DNA of 64,000 nt from Caldisphaera sp. (GTDB lineage Archaea > Thermoproteota > Thermoprotei_A > Sulfolobales > Acidilobaceae): NCBI RefSeq assembly GCF_023256325.1, contig NZ_JAGDXI010000016.1, positions 1-64,000 of the forward strand, given 5' to 3'. The translations under genes and the position numbers were made by a program. The notes below the pieces were generated by a model, which saw only the letters and a list, made by a program, of their open reading frames with translations, was not told where the DNA came from and made no database searches. Positions 35,196-43,051 of this stretch are shown here, in pieces (the first letter of the stretch is position 1; every line of letters begins with the position of its first letter).

Positions 35196-35879
35196 ATGAA
35201 TATTAAAGTACCAATACTGCTTTCATTAATTTTTATTATCTTTTTAATGCCTTTAGTTGGACATGCTTATCAATCCTACCAATATAGCCAACTGTACATT
35301 GATGAGTATGGTGATCTAAGCGGCTATTTTATAGTAAATGTTACTAATGCCCCAACAGTTGTGACTATAAACATACCTGGAAATATATCTGCGTATGAAG
35401 CTGTTAGCGGCAATACAAGCTTACCAGTTACAATTAATAGAAATAATGTTAGCGTTTTGGTCGAAAATAATAGTATAGTAAACTTGTCATTTATTTCTTT
35501 TAACGCTGCAATACAAAAAGGTGAGACATTTTTCCTAGACATAGACTTGCCTTCATACACAAATCTAATTTTACCTAGCAACGCTGTTATAATTTACACA
35601 AATGCAACAATACAGGGCATTAATGGAAATACAATAAGTCTATATCCTGGAAACATTGAAATAGAATATTCAATTCAAAATATCACAACTACTTCTACTA
35701 CAACTATTACCTCAACATCTACTATTACCTCAAATTCTTCTACATCGACCTCCTCTACAACGCCTCCCTCAACCTCAATATCGCCTACAACAAAAGGCAT
35801 AATATTATATGGGGTTATTGGCATTGTAGTAGTTATAATAGCAATAGCAGTTTTATTATTATTGAGAAGATCTAAATAA
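35196..35879 (+). CDS. Ser/Thr-stalked membrane-anchored surface protein
   Basis: A 227-residue extracellular protein. An N-terminal signal peptide (LLSLIFIIFLMPLVGHA) is followed by a beta-rich domain to about residue 160, then a stalk of nearly pure Thr and Ser (residues about 163-197), and a C-terminal membrane helix (GVIGIVVVIIAIAVLLLL) with a basic RRSK tail. The stalk is a likely O-glycosylated spacer that lifts the domain through the S-layer. The start ATG 35196 has GGTG six bases upstream. It probably acts with the secreted protein at 33739 in the same operon. Confidence 0.72.
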   Translation: MNIKVPILLSLIFIIFLMPLVGHAYQSYQYSQLYIDEYGDLSGYFIVNVTNAPTVVTINIPGNISAYEAVSGNTSLPVTINRNNVSVLVENNSIVNLSFISFNAAIQKGETFFLDIDLPSYTNLILPSNAVIIYTNATIQGINGNTISLYPGNIEIEYSIQNITTTSTTTITSTSTITSNSSTSTSSTTPPSTSISPTTKGIILYGVIGIVVVIIAIAVLLLLRRSK

Positions 35880-35932
35880 ATATTTACAAAAGTTTTTATT
35901 TTCTATATATAAATTATTTATAGGTGGTTTAG

Positions 35933-36508
35933 GTGCACTCATGGAGAGAAGAATTTTGGGGAAGACATAATTTATTTGATAGTGATGAAATAGTTAAAGA
36001 AGTCTTAAATAAAATAAACCTAGCAAAAGGATTTTATGTTGCGGATTTAGGCTCAGGCACAGGTAGGTTTACTATACCCTTAGCAAAAGAAATAGGGGAA
36101 AATGGAAAGGTTTTTGCGGTTGATATATCAAAGGAATCATTAACGATATTGAAAGAAAATGCTGATAGAGAAAAATTAAATAATATTGAAATTGTATATG
36201 GAGATATTTCAAAAAAGATACCTCTTGACGATAATTCTATCGATGTGGCTTTTATGGCAAACGTTTTTCATGATATCCTTTATGAGGGTAATGAATCAAT
36301 TGTATTAAGTGAAATAAAGAGGATTTTAAAAAATAATGGTAGGTTAATAATTTTGGAGTTTAAAAAGATAAGAGGTCCTCCAGGTCCACCAATTTTTATG
36401 AGAATTTCGCATGATGAGTTAATTAATATTTTAAATAAAAATGGTTTTTCAGCAAAATATTTGGGAGAAATAGGCAAATATCATTATTTAATGGAGGCAA
36501 GGATATAA
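35933..36508 (+). CDS. class I SAM-dependent methyltransferase
   Basis: A 191-residue methyltransferase with the glycine-rich motif VADLGSGTGRFTIPLA near residues 36-51, the acidic VDISKESL near 64, and a motif IV-like DVAFMANVFHDI near 103. The fold resembles UbiE- and ArsM-like enzymes, but no arsenic-binding Cys are seen, so the substrate is unknown. The start is a GTG at 35933, six bases after GGTG. It is followed after 26 bases by the M24 gene and may be co-transcribed. Confidence 0.82.
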   Translation: MHSWREEFWGRHNLFDSDEIVKEVLNKINLAKGFYVADLGSGTGRFTIPLAKEIGENGKVFAVDISKESLTILKENADREKLNNIEIVYGDISKKIPLDDNSIDVAFMANVFHDILYEGNESIVLSEIKRILKNNGRLIILEFKKIRGPPGPPIFMRISHDELINILNKNGFSAKYLGEIGKYHYLMEARI

Positions 36509-36570
36509 ATGCCTAAAAGAATTTAATTTAATAGGTGGTAGAGATTTTTAAAATTAGTAAAGGAGAGTTA

Positions 36571-37734
36571 ATGAAAAGGATAAATTCTGTATTAGATAAA
36601 ATAAAGGAAAGCAATTATGATGCTATCTATCTAACTAACCCAACTAACATTTTTTATTTAACAAATATTTCAATAATATCAACAGAAAGGCCATTCGCTC
36701 TAATAATTCCGGTTGATGGATCTCCAATAGCTTTTTCTCCATCTGTAGAAAAAAATCATTTAGAATACAGGAATTCAATTGCAGGAAATATAATAAATCA
36801 AATTTATTATTATTTTGATTATCCTGGTGAAGTTCATCCATTGAATAAAGTAGTTGATATAATAAAGGAATTCAAAATAAAAAGTCTTGCAACTGATAAT
36901 TCAATAGGAGCAAATCCGATATGGGGCTATAAAGGACCAAAGCTTTCTGATTTATTGCAGAAAGAAGGTATTAAAGTAGATAATTTAGGGGAAATAATAA
37001 ATGAAATGAGACTAATTAAATCAAATGAAGAGATAGAACTAATAAAAGAAAGTGGAAAATGGGCCGCAAGATCAATAAAGATTGCTATGGATTTAATAGA
37101 AGAAAATAAATGGGATTGGGAAATAGCTCTCGATGCCAGTATGAAGGTACTTCATGAAATGAATAAACAATATTCCCCTTATTTACCTTTAAGAGAATCT
37201 GTTGGAATGGTTGTTGGTTTTAGAGGGCAAGTAGGAGAGTTCTCCTCTTATCCTCACGCATTAGTAAGTGAAAGATCTATAAGAAAAGGTGATATTCTAG
37301 GAATAGGTGCAGGACCGGAAATAGGAGGGTATTACTCTGAGCTTGAAAGAACCTTAATATTTGGAAAACCAAATGAAAGAATTCTAAATTATTTTAATAA
37401 AATGCTTGAGTTAAGAGAGGAAGCCTTTAACGCATTGAGACCTAATATAAGTGCGTCTGAAGTTGATAAAGCAGTTATGGAAAAAGCTAAAAAGCTAAAA
37501 GTAGAAGAATTTTTAAGACATCATACAGGTCATGGTTTGGGTTTAGAAGGTCATGAACCTCCATTTTTAGATATCGGCTATAATGTAGAATTAAAGCCAG
37601 GTATGGTGGTAAGCATAGAGCCTGGGATATACAATAATTACGGAGGATTTAGGCACAGCGATACAGTTTTAGTAACAAAAAATGGCAATGAATTGCTAAC
37701 TAACTTCCCTGATGAGGAAGAGTTAATATTATAA
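36571..37734 (+). CDS. M24-family (Xaa-Pro peptidase/creatinase-like) protein with altered metal ligands
   Basis: A 387-residue creatinase-plus-pita-bread protein. The overall layout is that of Xaa-Pro dipeptidase: N-terminal domain to about residue 135, then the M24 domain with H321 in HHTGHGLGLEGHEPP and E350 in SIEPGIY. However, the metal ligands of the peptidases differ: the first Asp is Gly245 (GDILGIGAGP), the second is Glu257 (SELERT instead of SDxTRT), and the final Glu is Ser363 (GFRHSDTVL). It may be a metal-independent hydrolase like creatinase or another non-peptidase. I use ATG 36571 with AAGGAGA upstream; the frame opens at 36535. Its end overlaps doxX. Confidence 0.78.
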   Translation: MKRINSVLDKIKESNYDAIYLTNPTNIFYLTNISIISTERPFALIIPVDGSPIAFSPSVEKNHLEYRNSIAGNIINQIYYYFDYPGEVHPLNKVVDIIKEFKIKSLATDNSIGANPIWGYKGPKLSDLLQKEGIKVDNLGEIINEMRLIKSNEEIELIKESGKWAARSIKIAMDLIEENKWDWEIALDASMKVLHEMNKQYSPYLPLRESVGMVVGFRGQVGEFSSYPHALVSERSIRKGDILGIGAGPEIGGYYSELERTLIFGKPNERILNYFNKMLELREEAFNALRPNISASEVDKAVMEKAKKLKVEEFLRHHTGHGLGLEGHEPPFLDIGYNVELKPGMVVSIEPGIYNNYGGFRHSDTVLVTKNGNELLTNFPDEEELIL

Positions 37735-38148
37735 ATAAAATGGTATTTTTAGTATATAATCTATTGAATATATTCCGGGGCCTGTTATTATTAGCACTAA
37801 TGATATAATTAAATATATAACGTCAATTTCCGATGCAGCCGGGTTATTTATCATTAGATACGGAGATTTCATTTTTATTCCTTTAACATATAAAACTATA
37901 GATAAAAACTGTAATAAAAACAATATAGCAGCTATCCTAGTTAGAAAACCGAATATTAATGCTATTCCTCCCACCAATTCTAGCAAAGCCGTTGCGTAGG
38001 TTAAACCTTCAGGAACTCCAGCACCTTTCATGAACTTTGCTACCCCTTTCAGATCTTTAAGCTTGGGAAGCGAGTGTCCAATCATATTTATACCCATGAG
38101 TAATCTAATGATAAATATTCCAAGGGATGCGCCAAATAAGTAATTCAT
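37729..38148 (-). CDS. DoxX family membrane protein
   Basis: A 139-residue protein with four hydrophobic helices (residues about 5-25, 50-70, 74-92, 113-133), typical of the DoxX/DoxD-like family. It contains the RLLMGINMIGHSLPKL block near the N-terminus and the GVPEGLTYATALLELVGGIALIFGFLTR signature. In Acidianus, DoxD is a subunit of thiosulfate:quinone oxidoreductase, but short DoxX proteins elsewhere have unknown redox roles. I use ATG 38148, six bases after GGTG. It is divergent from the HxlR regulator, which probably controls it. Confidence 0.85.
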   Translation of the reverse strand: MNYLFGASLGIFIIRLLMGINMIGHSLPKLKDLKGVAKFMKGAGVPEGLTYATALLELVGGIALIFGFLTRIAAILFLLQFLSIVLYVKGIKMKSPYLMINNPAASEIDVIYLIISLVLIITGPGIYSIDYILKIPFYL

Positions 38149-38202
38149 TTCTATCACCTAGCTCTTTTTATTATTTTATATTCAAAATACTAAATATATA
38201 CT

Positions 38203-38228
38203 AGCAACTATTACTGTATGTAGTAGCT
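38203..38228. promoter_or_regulatory. inverted repeat, candidate HxlR operator
   Basis: AGCAACTA (38203-38210) and TAGTAGCT (38221-38228) form a 26-bp imperfect palindrome (7 of 8 positions) in the doxX/hxlR divergent gap, near where the hxlR transcript should start. A TATA-like AAATATATAC lies just before it. A dimeric HxlR protein could bind here; this is a motif inference. Confidence 0.45.
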
Positions 38229-38250
38229 TTTCTGAAGCGAAGTGATAAAA

Positions 38251-38586
38251 ATGGGGCAAGAGAAATGCGAGCTAACACAGAATTTATGGGAAAGACTTGC
38301 TAAGAAGTGGACTCTAGCAGTTGTTTACAATTTAGGTGTTTCTAAAGGTAGCGGTTTTAATGAACTAAGAAATAGAATAGGGAGTATTAGCCCTTCTAGC
38401 CTAGTTGAAAGGCTTACAGAGCTTGAAGGAATGGGCATAATAAAAAGGGAAGTAATCCCTAGTAAACCTCCAAAGGTATTATATAGATTAACTCAAAAAG
38501 GAGAAGAACTATATAAAATATTAGATCAATTGGCATCATGGTATCTATCTAATGAGGAAACATTAGAAAAATCTCTTAAAGTATAA
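38251..38586 (+). CDS. HxlR-type winged-helix transcriptional regulator
   Basis: A 111-residue HxlR/MarR-like regulator. CELTQNLWERLAKKWTLAVVYNLG and LVERLTELEGMGIIKREV, then RLTQKGEELYKIL, are the usual HxlR layout with the winged helix at the centre. An N-terminal Cys (C5) may sense redox or electrophiles, as in HypR and YodB. I use ATG 38251; the frame opens nine bases earlier at a GTG. It is divergent from doxX and followed by a small membrane protein and an MFS transporter, which could be its targets. Confidence 0.87.
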   Translation: MGQEKCELTQNLWERLAKKWTLAVVYNLGVSKGSGFNELRNRIGSISPSSLVERLTELEGMGIIKREVIPSKPPKVLYRLTQKGEELYKILDQLASWYLSNEETLEKSLKV

Positions 38587-38615
38587 ATTTTTATTTTCAT
38601 TTAATTCTGAACTCC

Positions 38616-38981
38616 TTGGAGCTAGAGTTGCAAAAAGAATTAAGGTTAATGATGATAATATTAGTTGCGTTGGGTTTGATTACAGGGTTAATTTTAGGAA
38701 TATCAGGTATACCTATGATAATTGGATTAACAATAACAATAGGCTTCCTTCTTTATATCATCTCAGCTTTAATATACCCCAATTCAAGGTTTATTTTCTT
38801 AGGATTAATGGTAGGAGGAGATATAGGGTCTATAATAACTTTATTTTCTCATCCCTTAGTTTTACCTTTTTTGATAATAGAAAGAGGTAATGGACATATA
38901 TCAATAGATATAGATTTTGTCCAAATCATAGTTTTTGCTGAAATAATATATCAAATAATAAAATATTTAAAAAGAAGGTGA
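38616..38981 (+). CDS. small four-helix membrane protein, unknown function
   Basis: A 121-residue integral membrane protein with about four hydrophobic segments (residues 12-32, 33-53, 58-85, 98-115) and basic ends. I do not recognise the family. The start is a TTG, either 38616 or 38628; the latter has GGAG six bases before it. It lies between the HxlR regulator and the MFS transporter, only four bases before the latter, so it is probably part of that operon and may act with the transporter. Confidence 0.6.
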   Translation: MELELQKELRLMMIILVALGLITGLILGISGIPMIIGLTITIGFLLYIISALIYPNSRFIFLGLMVGGDIGSIITLFSHPLVLPFLIIERGNGHISIDIDFVQIIVFAEIIYQIIKYLKRR

Positions 38982-38985
38982 TAAA

Positions 38986-40074
38986 TTGAGACAAGAGCTA
39001 TCAATATATTTTTCTAGGACTATCTATGCTGCTCAATGGTATATATTAGCTCCTGCAACATTAGCCATAGCAGAAGCTGAAAATGTAAGCAAGGGATTAA
39101 TAGGCTTTCTACCATTTGCATTTATAATAGGTGCAGCAATAACCCAAATACCTGCTGCATATCTTTCATCTAAAATTTCACCTAAAAAGACATTTTTAAT
39201 AGGTTTATTTATATTGTCATTATCTGACATTTTAGTGCCGTTTACAAACAAGTTTATTTATGCAATATTATTAAGAATCTTGGCAGGTCTAGGAGCAGGC
39301 CTATATTTTTCCCCTGCAGCAGCTGTTTTAGTATATTCAAATAAAGAAAGGTCAGCAACCTTAATGGGCTTATATAATGCAGCTTTTAGTATAGGAGGTC
39401 TAATAGGGTTATCTTGGGGTTTGGTAGATGCTCTTTTAGGTTGGAGGGAGGCAACATTTATAGGAGGTCTAATAGGGCTAGTAGCCTTTTTAGAAAACTT
39501 GTTTTTTGTTAAAGATATTAAGCTTTCATCTAAAAACAAAATGGTTTTTGATAAAAAGCTAATAATTTTAGGAATAGCCACATCAGGTATTTGGGGAAGT
39601 AGCTATGCTGTTGGTACATTAATTCCTTCTTTTGCGTCAGAATTATATAAGATTAGCTCATATAGAGTAAGCCCATTAGTTTCCTTATATTTCCTTGGGA
39701 ACATTATAGGAGGTTCTTTAACTTCATTATTTGAGAAGAGGAATAAGTTTAATTCAATTTTATTAATGGCTGCTTTAACAGGTATTACTTATCCTCTATA
39801 TGGCATACTAGGAATATATTTTATGGCTTTTGCATCACTTTTAAATGGCATTTTTGTTAATGTTACGACAAGCATTTATTATGCGTTAGCAATTGATGAA
39901 TTAAATTCAATAAACGAGTCATTATCATTATCAATAATAAACTTGATAAACATGGTTATAGGGGTATGGGTTTCTCCAATATTTTCATTAGCCATGTCTA
40001 TAAATCTAAAGTTATCTTTATATATATTGCTTGCCTCAACTATTATACCGGTAGTGTTAATTAAAAAATTATAA
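38986..40074 (+). CDS. major facilitator superfamily transporter
   Basis: A 362-residue transporter with about eleven to twelve membrane helices. The MFS pattern is visible around residues 50-90 (AAYLSSKISPKKTFLIGLF and LRILAGLGAGLYFSPAA), the usual loop 2-3 and helix 4 region. The second half has weaker motifs. Two near-identical segments, IGGLIGLSWG and IGGLIGLVAF, lie within 70 bp. The substrate is unknown. The start is TTG 38986, with GGTGA just before it. Its place behind HxlR and a small membrane protein hints at efflux. Confidence 0.8.
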   Translation: MRQELSIYFSRTIYAAQWYILAPATLAIAEAENVSKGLIGFLPFAFIIGAAITQIPAAYLSSKISPKKTFLIGLFILSLSDILVPFTNKFIYAILLRILAGLGAGLYFSPAAAVLVYSNKERSATLMGLYNAAFSIGGLIGLSWGLVDALLGWREATFIGGLIGLVAFLENLFFVKDIKLSSKNKMVFDKKLIILGIATSGIWGSSYAVGTLIPSFASELYKISSYRVSPLVSLYFLGNIIGGSLTSLFEKRNKFNSILLMAALTGITYPLYGILGIYFMAFASLLNGIFVNVTTSIYYALAIDELNSINESLSLSIINLINMVIGVWVSPIFSLAMSINLKLSLYILLASTIIPVVLIKKL

Positions 40075-40098
40075 ATTCAAAAAAAGGTTGTGGAAGTA

Positions 40099-41160
40099 AT
40101 GGAAGGAAACGAAAAGATAGCAGTAATAGCAGACTGGGATGCTGATGGAGTAATAGCTGCTGCTGCCATAGTATATTCTCAAGAAAAACTTGGTATTTTT
40201 CCAGTTAAAGGAAAAAGGAAGGTAGAGTTAATACCATCAGGGCCTAGAGAGCTAGAGCATGCCTTTAAGGAAAAGTGTTGGGATATTTTAATCATACTAG
40301 ACATACCATTTTCTCAAGAAGTAAGCAAGGCCCTAGACGATTTATATTCTAGGGGATGTAAGCCGAAGATATACTACTTTGACCACCATCCAGTAACTCT
40401 TGAAAATATGAACAATATAGAGACAAAATACAATGCATTAGCCATATTAGGTAAGAGCCCAACAGCTATATTGGTTAGGAGGTTCTTAGATGGGCTTAAT
40501 GTTAAGCTTACACCTAGACTATCAAATTTGGTAGATGCTATAGGTACATTGGAAGGAGGGGGTTGGCTTAGGAATAAACAACAAGTTCCTGAAGGTATAG
40601 TAAAGCTCGCAGCATCCATATCAAAGGCTTTGAACCAAAGCAAGGATAAGAGCATATGGGAAAAATACGTTGAATGGGCTTCAAATCCATTACCCTTTGA
40701 ACAGTCTTTATTAAAACAAAGTAGTGAAGATGATTTCAAAAATGTTATAGAGTTAGGGTTTGAGGTATCTAAAGAGAGTGATAGAGAAATTAAAGAAAAA
40801 GCTATGGAACTAGCTATGTCAGCAAAAAATTTAGGTTATATAAAGTTTATAGATGCAAGGGATAAATGGAATAAGAGTGGAGCATCCGCTTTAACTTCAG
40901 CTATTTTTAAAATATTAAAGGTAACAACCGCTCTACTAGCTGAGAAGAAAGAAGATAATGTTAGGCTTTTAATAATAAGGAGCGGTAAGGGGGAAGCATT
41001 AAAGATAATGAAGAATTTGTTCTCTATGGGTATAACAGAAGATGTTGGAGGCCATGGAAATATAGCTGTGGCTAAGGTCAAACCTGAAGTAACCATTAGG
41101 AATTTAGAGGAAGCATTGAGGAAGGCATCTATACAATCATTGCAAGAAGATAATTCATGA
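40099..41160 (+). CDS. DHH-family phosphoesterase (RecJ-like)
   Basis: A 353-residue DHH/DHHA1 protein. The N-terminal VIADWDADGVIAAAA (residues about 9-23) supplies metal-binding aspartates, FDHHPV near 95 is the name-giving motif, and the C-terminal DVGGHGNIAVAKV near 317 is the DHHA1 nucleotide-binding part. The family covers RecJ-like exonucleases and small-oligonucleotide phosphodiesterases; whether it degrades DNA, RNA or oligonucleotides is unknown. I use ATG 40099; the frame opens at GTG 40090. It directly precedes thermosome alpha, which has its own promoter. Confidence 0.83.
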   Translation: MEGNEKIAVIADWDADGVIAAAAIVYSQEKLGIFPVKGKRKVELIPSGPRELEHAFKEKCWDILIILDIPFSQEVSKALDDLYSRGCKPKIYYFDHHPVTLENMNNIETKYNALAILGKSPTAILVRRFLDGLNVKLTPRLSNLVDAIGTLEGGGWLRNKQQVPEGIVKLAASISKALNQSKDKSIWEKYVEWASNPLPFEQSLLKQSSEDDFKNVIELGFEVSKESDREIKEKAMELAMSAKNLGYIKFIDARDKWNKSGASALTSAIFKILKVTTALLAEKKEDNVRLLIIRSGKGEALKIMKNLFSMGITEDVGGHGNIAVAKVKPEVTIRNLEEALRKASIQSLQEDNS

Positions 41161-41170
41161 GAAATACTAG

Positions 41171-41198
41171 AGAAAAGCTTATATAGAAGCGATCTCAC
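41171..41198 (+). promoter_or_regulatory. thermosome alpha promoter, shared block with thermosome beta
   Basis: AGAAAAG (BRE-like), CTTATATAG (TATA) and AAGC, then three variable bases and CTCAC. The same block appears at 49330-49357 before thermosome beta. The conserved part downstream of the TATA box would overlap the start site and suggests joint control, probably by heat. Confidence 0.7.
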
Positions 41199-41244
41199 GA
41201 ATACTCTACTGGAGCTAAAATTAGTTAGGGAATAGGTGATAAAT

Positions 41245-42924
41245 ATGGCAAGTGGTTCAGGAAGCAATATACCTGTATTAATACTTAAAGAAGGTACTCA
41301 AAGATCTTATGGTAGGGAAGCATTAAAAAACAATATATTAGCGGCTAAGGTTTTATCGGAACTATTAAAGACAAGCCTAGGTCCTCGCGGACTAGATAAG
41401 ATGTTGATCGATTCTTTTGGAGATATAACTATTACAAATGATGGTGCTACAATAGTAAAAGAAATGGAAATACAGCACCCAGCAGCAAAGCTATTAGTGG
41501 AAATAGCAAAAGCCCAAGACAGTGAAGTAGGAGATGGAACTACAAGCGTTGTTGTATTAGCTGGTAGCTTGTTAGAGAAGGCAGAAAAACTATTAGATGA
41601 TAATATACATCCATCAATAATTATTGATGGTTATACAAAGGCTATGAACAAGGCATTAGAGGTTTTAAACACTATAGGTAGAAATATAGACGTTGAGGAT
41701 GAGAGCACTCTAAGGAAAATAGTTGATACTACAATATCTAGCAAATACACAGGTCAAGGGCCTGAAAAAGACAAAATAATAAACATAGTTGTGGATGCAA
41801 TTAAGACAGTTGCTGAAAAAAGAGAAGATGGATCATATTACGTTGATTTAGATAACGTTAAGATAGAGAAGAAGAAAGGAGAAAGCTTAATGGACACTTC
41901 TCTTATTAAAGGAATTGTTATAGATAAAGAAGTTGTTCATCCTGGCATGCCAAAGAGGATAGAAGATGCTAAGATAGCAGTATTAGATGCAGCATTAGAA
42001 ATACAGAAACCAGATATATCAACAAAGATAAGGGTAACAGATGTTGACCAGCTTGATAATTTCTTAGAAGAAGAAACAAAAATATTAAGAGAAATGGTAG
42101 ATCAAATAGCTGCAACTGGAGCAAATGTTATCATAACACAAAAAGGTATTGATGATGTTGCTCAACATTTCTTGGCAAAGAAAGGGATATTAGCAGCTAG
42201 GAGAGTAAAGAGAAGTGACATAGAAAAAATCGCTAAAGCAACAGGTGCAAAGATTGTAACAAGCATTAAAGACCTAAAGCCTGAGAGCTTAGGCTATGCA
42301 GCATTAGTTGAGGAAAGAAAAGTAGGGAACGATAAGATGATATTCATAGAAGGTGCAAAGAATCCAAAGAGCGTTACAATATTATTAAGAGGAGCTAATG
42401 ATATGCTATTAGACGAGGCTGAGAGGAACTTAAACGATGCATTGCATTCTCTTAGGAACATACTAAGGGAACCAAAGATAGTTGGAGGAGGAGGAGCTAC
42501 TGAGACAGAAATAGCAATGGCTGTAAGGAGTTATGCAAGAACTATTGGAGGTAAAGAGCAACTAGCTATTGAGGCATTTGCAGACGCGCTAGAAGTCATA
42601 CCTACAGTGCTTGCTGAAAGCAGTGGAATGGATCCATTAGATGCATTAATGGAGCTAAGGTCTCATCATGATAAGAACTTGAAGTTTGCTGGCATAAATG
42701 CGGTTGATGGAAAAGTTGTTGACGATGTAACAAAGTATAACATATATGAACCAATACTAGTTAAGAAACAAGTAATAAAGAGTGCATCAGAGGCTGCAAT
42801 ATCTTTAATGAAGATAGACGACTTAATTGCCGCTTCAGCACCAAAATCAGAATCTAAACCTGGTCAAGGAGGAGAAGGATCTTCAGGCATGCCCTCTGGA
42901 ATGCCTGGCGGCATGGGTATGTAA
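41245..42924 (+). CDS. thsA: thermosome subunit alpha (group II chaperonin)
   Basis: A 559-residue ATP-driven folding chaperone that assembles into double rings. [25 protein letters not shown] and [12 protein letters not shown] near the N-terminus, with [11 protein letters not shown] later, are group II chaperonin motifs. The [12 protein letters not shown] form matches the alpha type. The C-terminus ends in a Gly/Met-rich tail (GGMGM) that lines the chamber. The start ATG 41245 is six bases after GGTG. A 95-bp stretch (42133-42227) is identical to thermosome beta, pointing to gene conversion. Confidence 0.97.
   Translation: MASGSGSNIPVLILKEGTQRSYGREALKNNILAAKVLSELLKTSLGPRGLDKMLIDSFGDITITNDGATIVKEMEIQHPAAKLLVEIAKAQDSEVGDGTTSVVVLAGSLLEKAEKLLDDNIHPSIIIDGYTKAMNKALEVLNTIGRNIDVEDESTLRKIVDTTISSKYTGQGPEKDKIINIVVDAIKTVAEKREDGSYYVDLDNVKIEKKKGESLMDTSLIKGIVIDKEVVHPGMPKRIEDAKIAVLDAALEIQKPDISTKIRVTDVDQLDNFLEEETKILREMVDQIAATGANVIITQKGIDDVAQHFLAKKGILAARRVKRSDIEKIAKATGAKIVTSIKDLKPESLGYAALVEERKVGNDKMIFIEGAKNPKSVTILLRGANDMLLDEAERNLNDALHSLRNILREPKIVGGGGATETEIAMAVRSYARTIGGKEQLAIEAFADALEVIPTVLAESSGMDPLDALMELRSHHDKNLKFAGINAVDGKVVDDVTKYNIYEPILVKKQVIKSASEAAISLMKIDDLIAASAPKSESKPGQGGEGSSGMPSGMPGGMGM
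42133..42227 (+). repeat. 95-bp tract identical to thermosome beta (copy 1)
   Basis: Every base, including third codon positions, equals 50279-50373 in thsB, while flanking codons differ freely. It encodes the apical-domain segment [15 protein letters not shown] and the following [12 protein letters not shown]. Recent gene conversion is the simplest explanation. Confidence 0.85.
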
Positions 42925-43051
42925 TCTAATTTTTTATTTTTATAAAAATATTTTTGCTTTATCTTTTAATAAACTTTACAAAGCTTAATTATTTTTTGGT
43001 TGTATTGTATTTGTTTGAGCGATAAACTAGGATAAGGGGTTAGAACAAATA

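Noticed and set aside
35690-35800. Low-complexity ACA/TCA repeats resembling a microsatellite
   Set aside because: They encode the Thr/Ser stalk of the surface protein, which explains the pattern.
39390-39480. Repeated 20-bp segment within the MFS gene encoding IGGLIGL twice
   Set aside because: It encodes a similar helix motif in the MFS fold and is short; it does not indicate a mobile or regulatory repeat.
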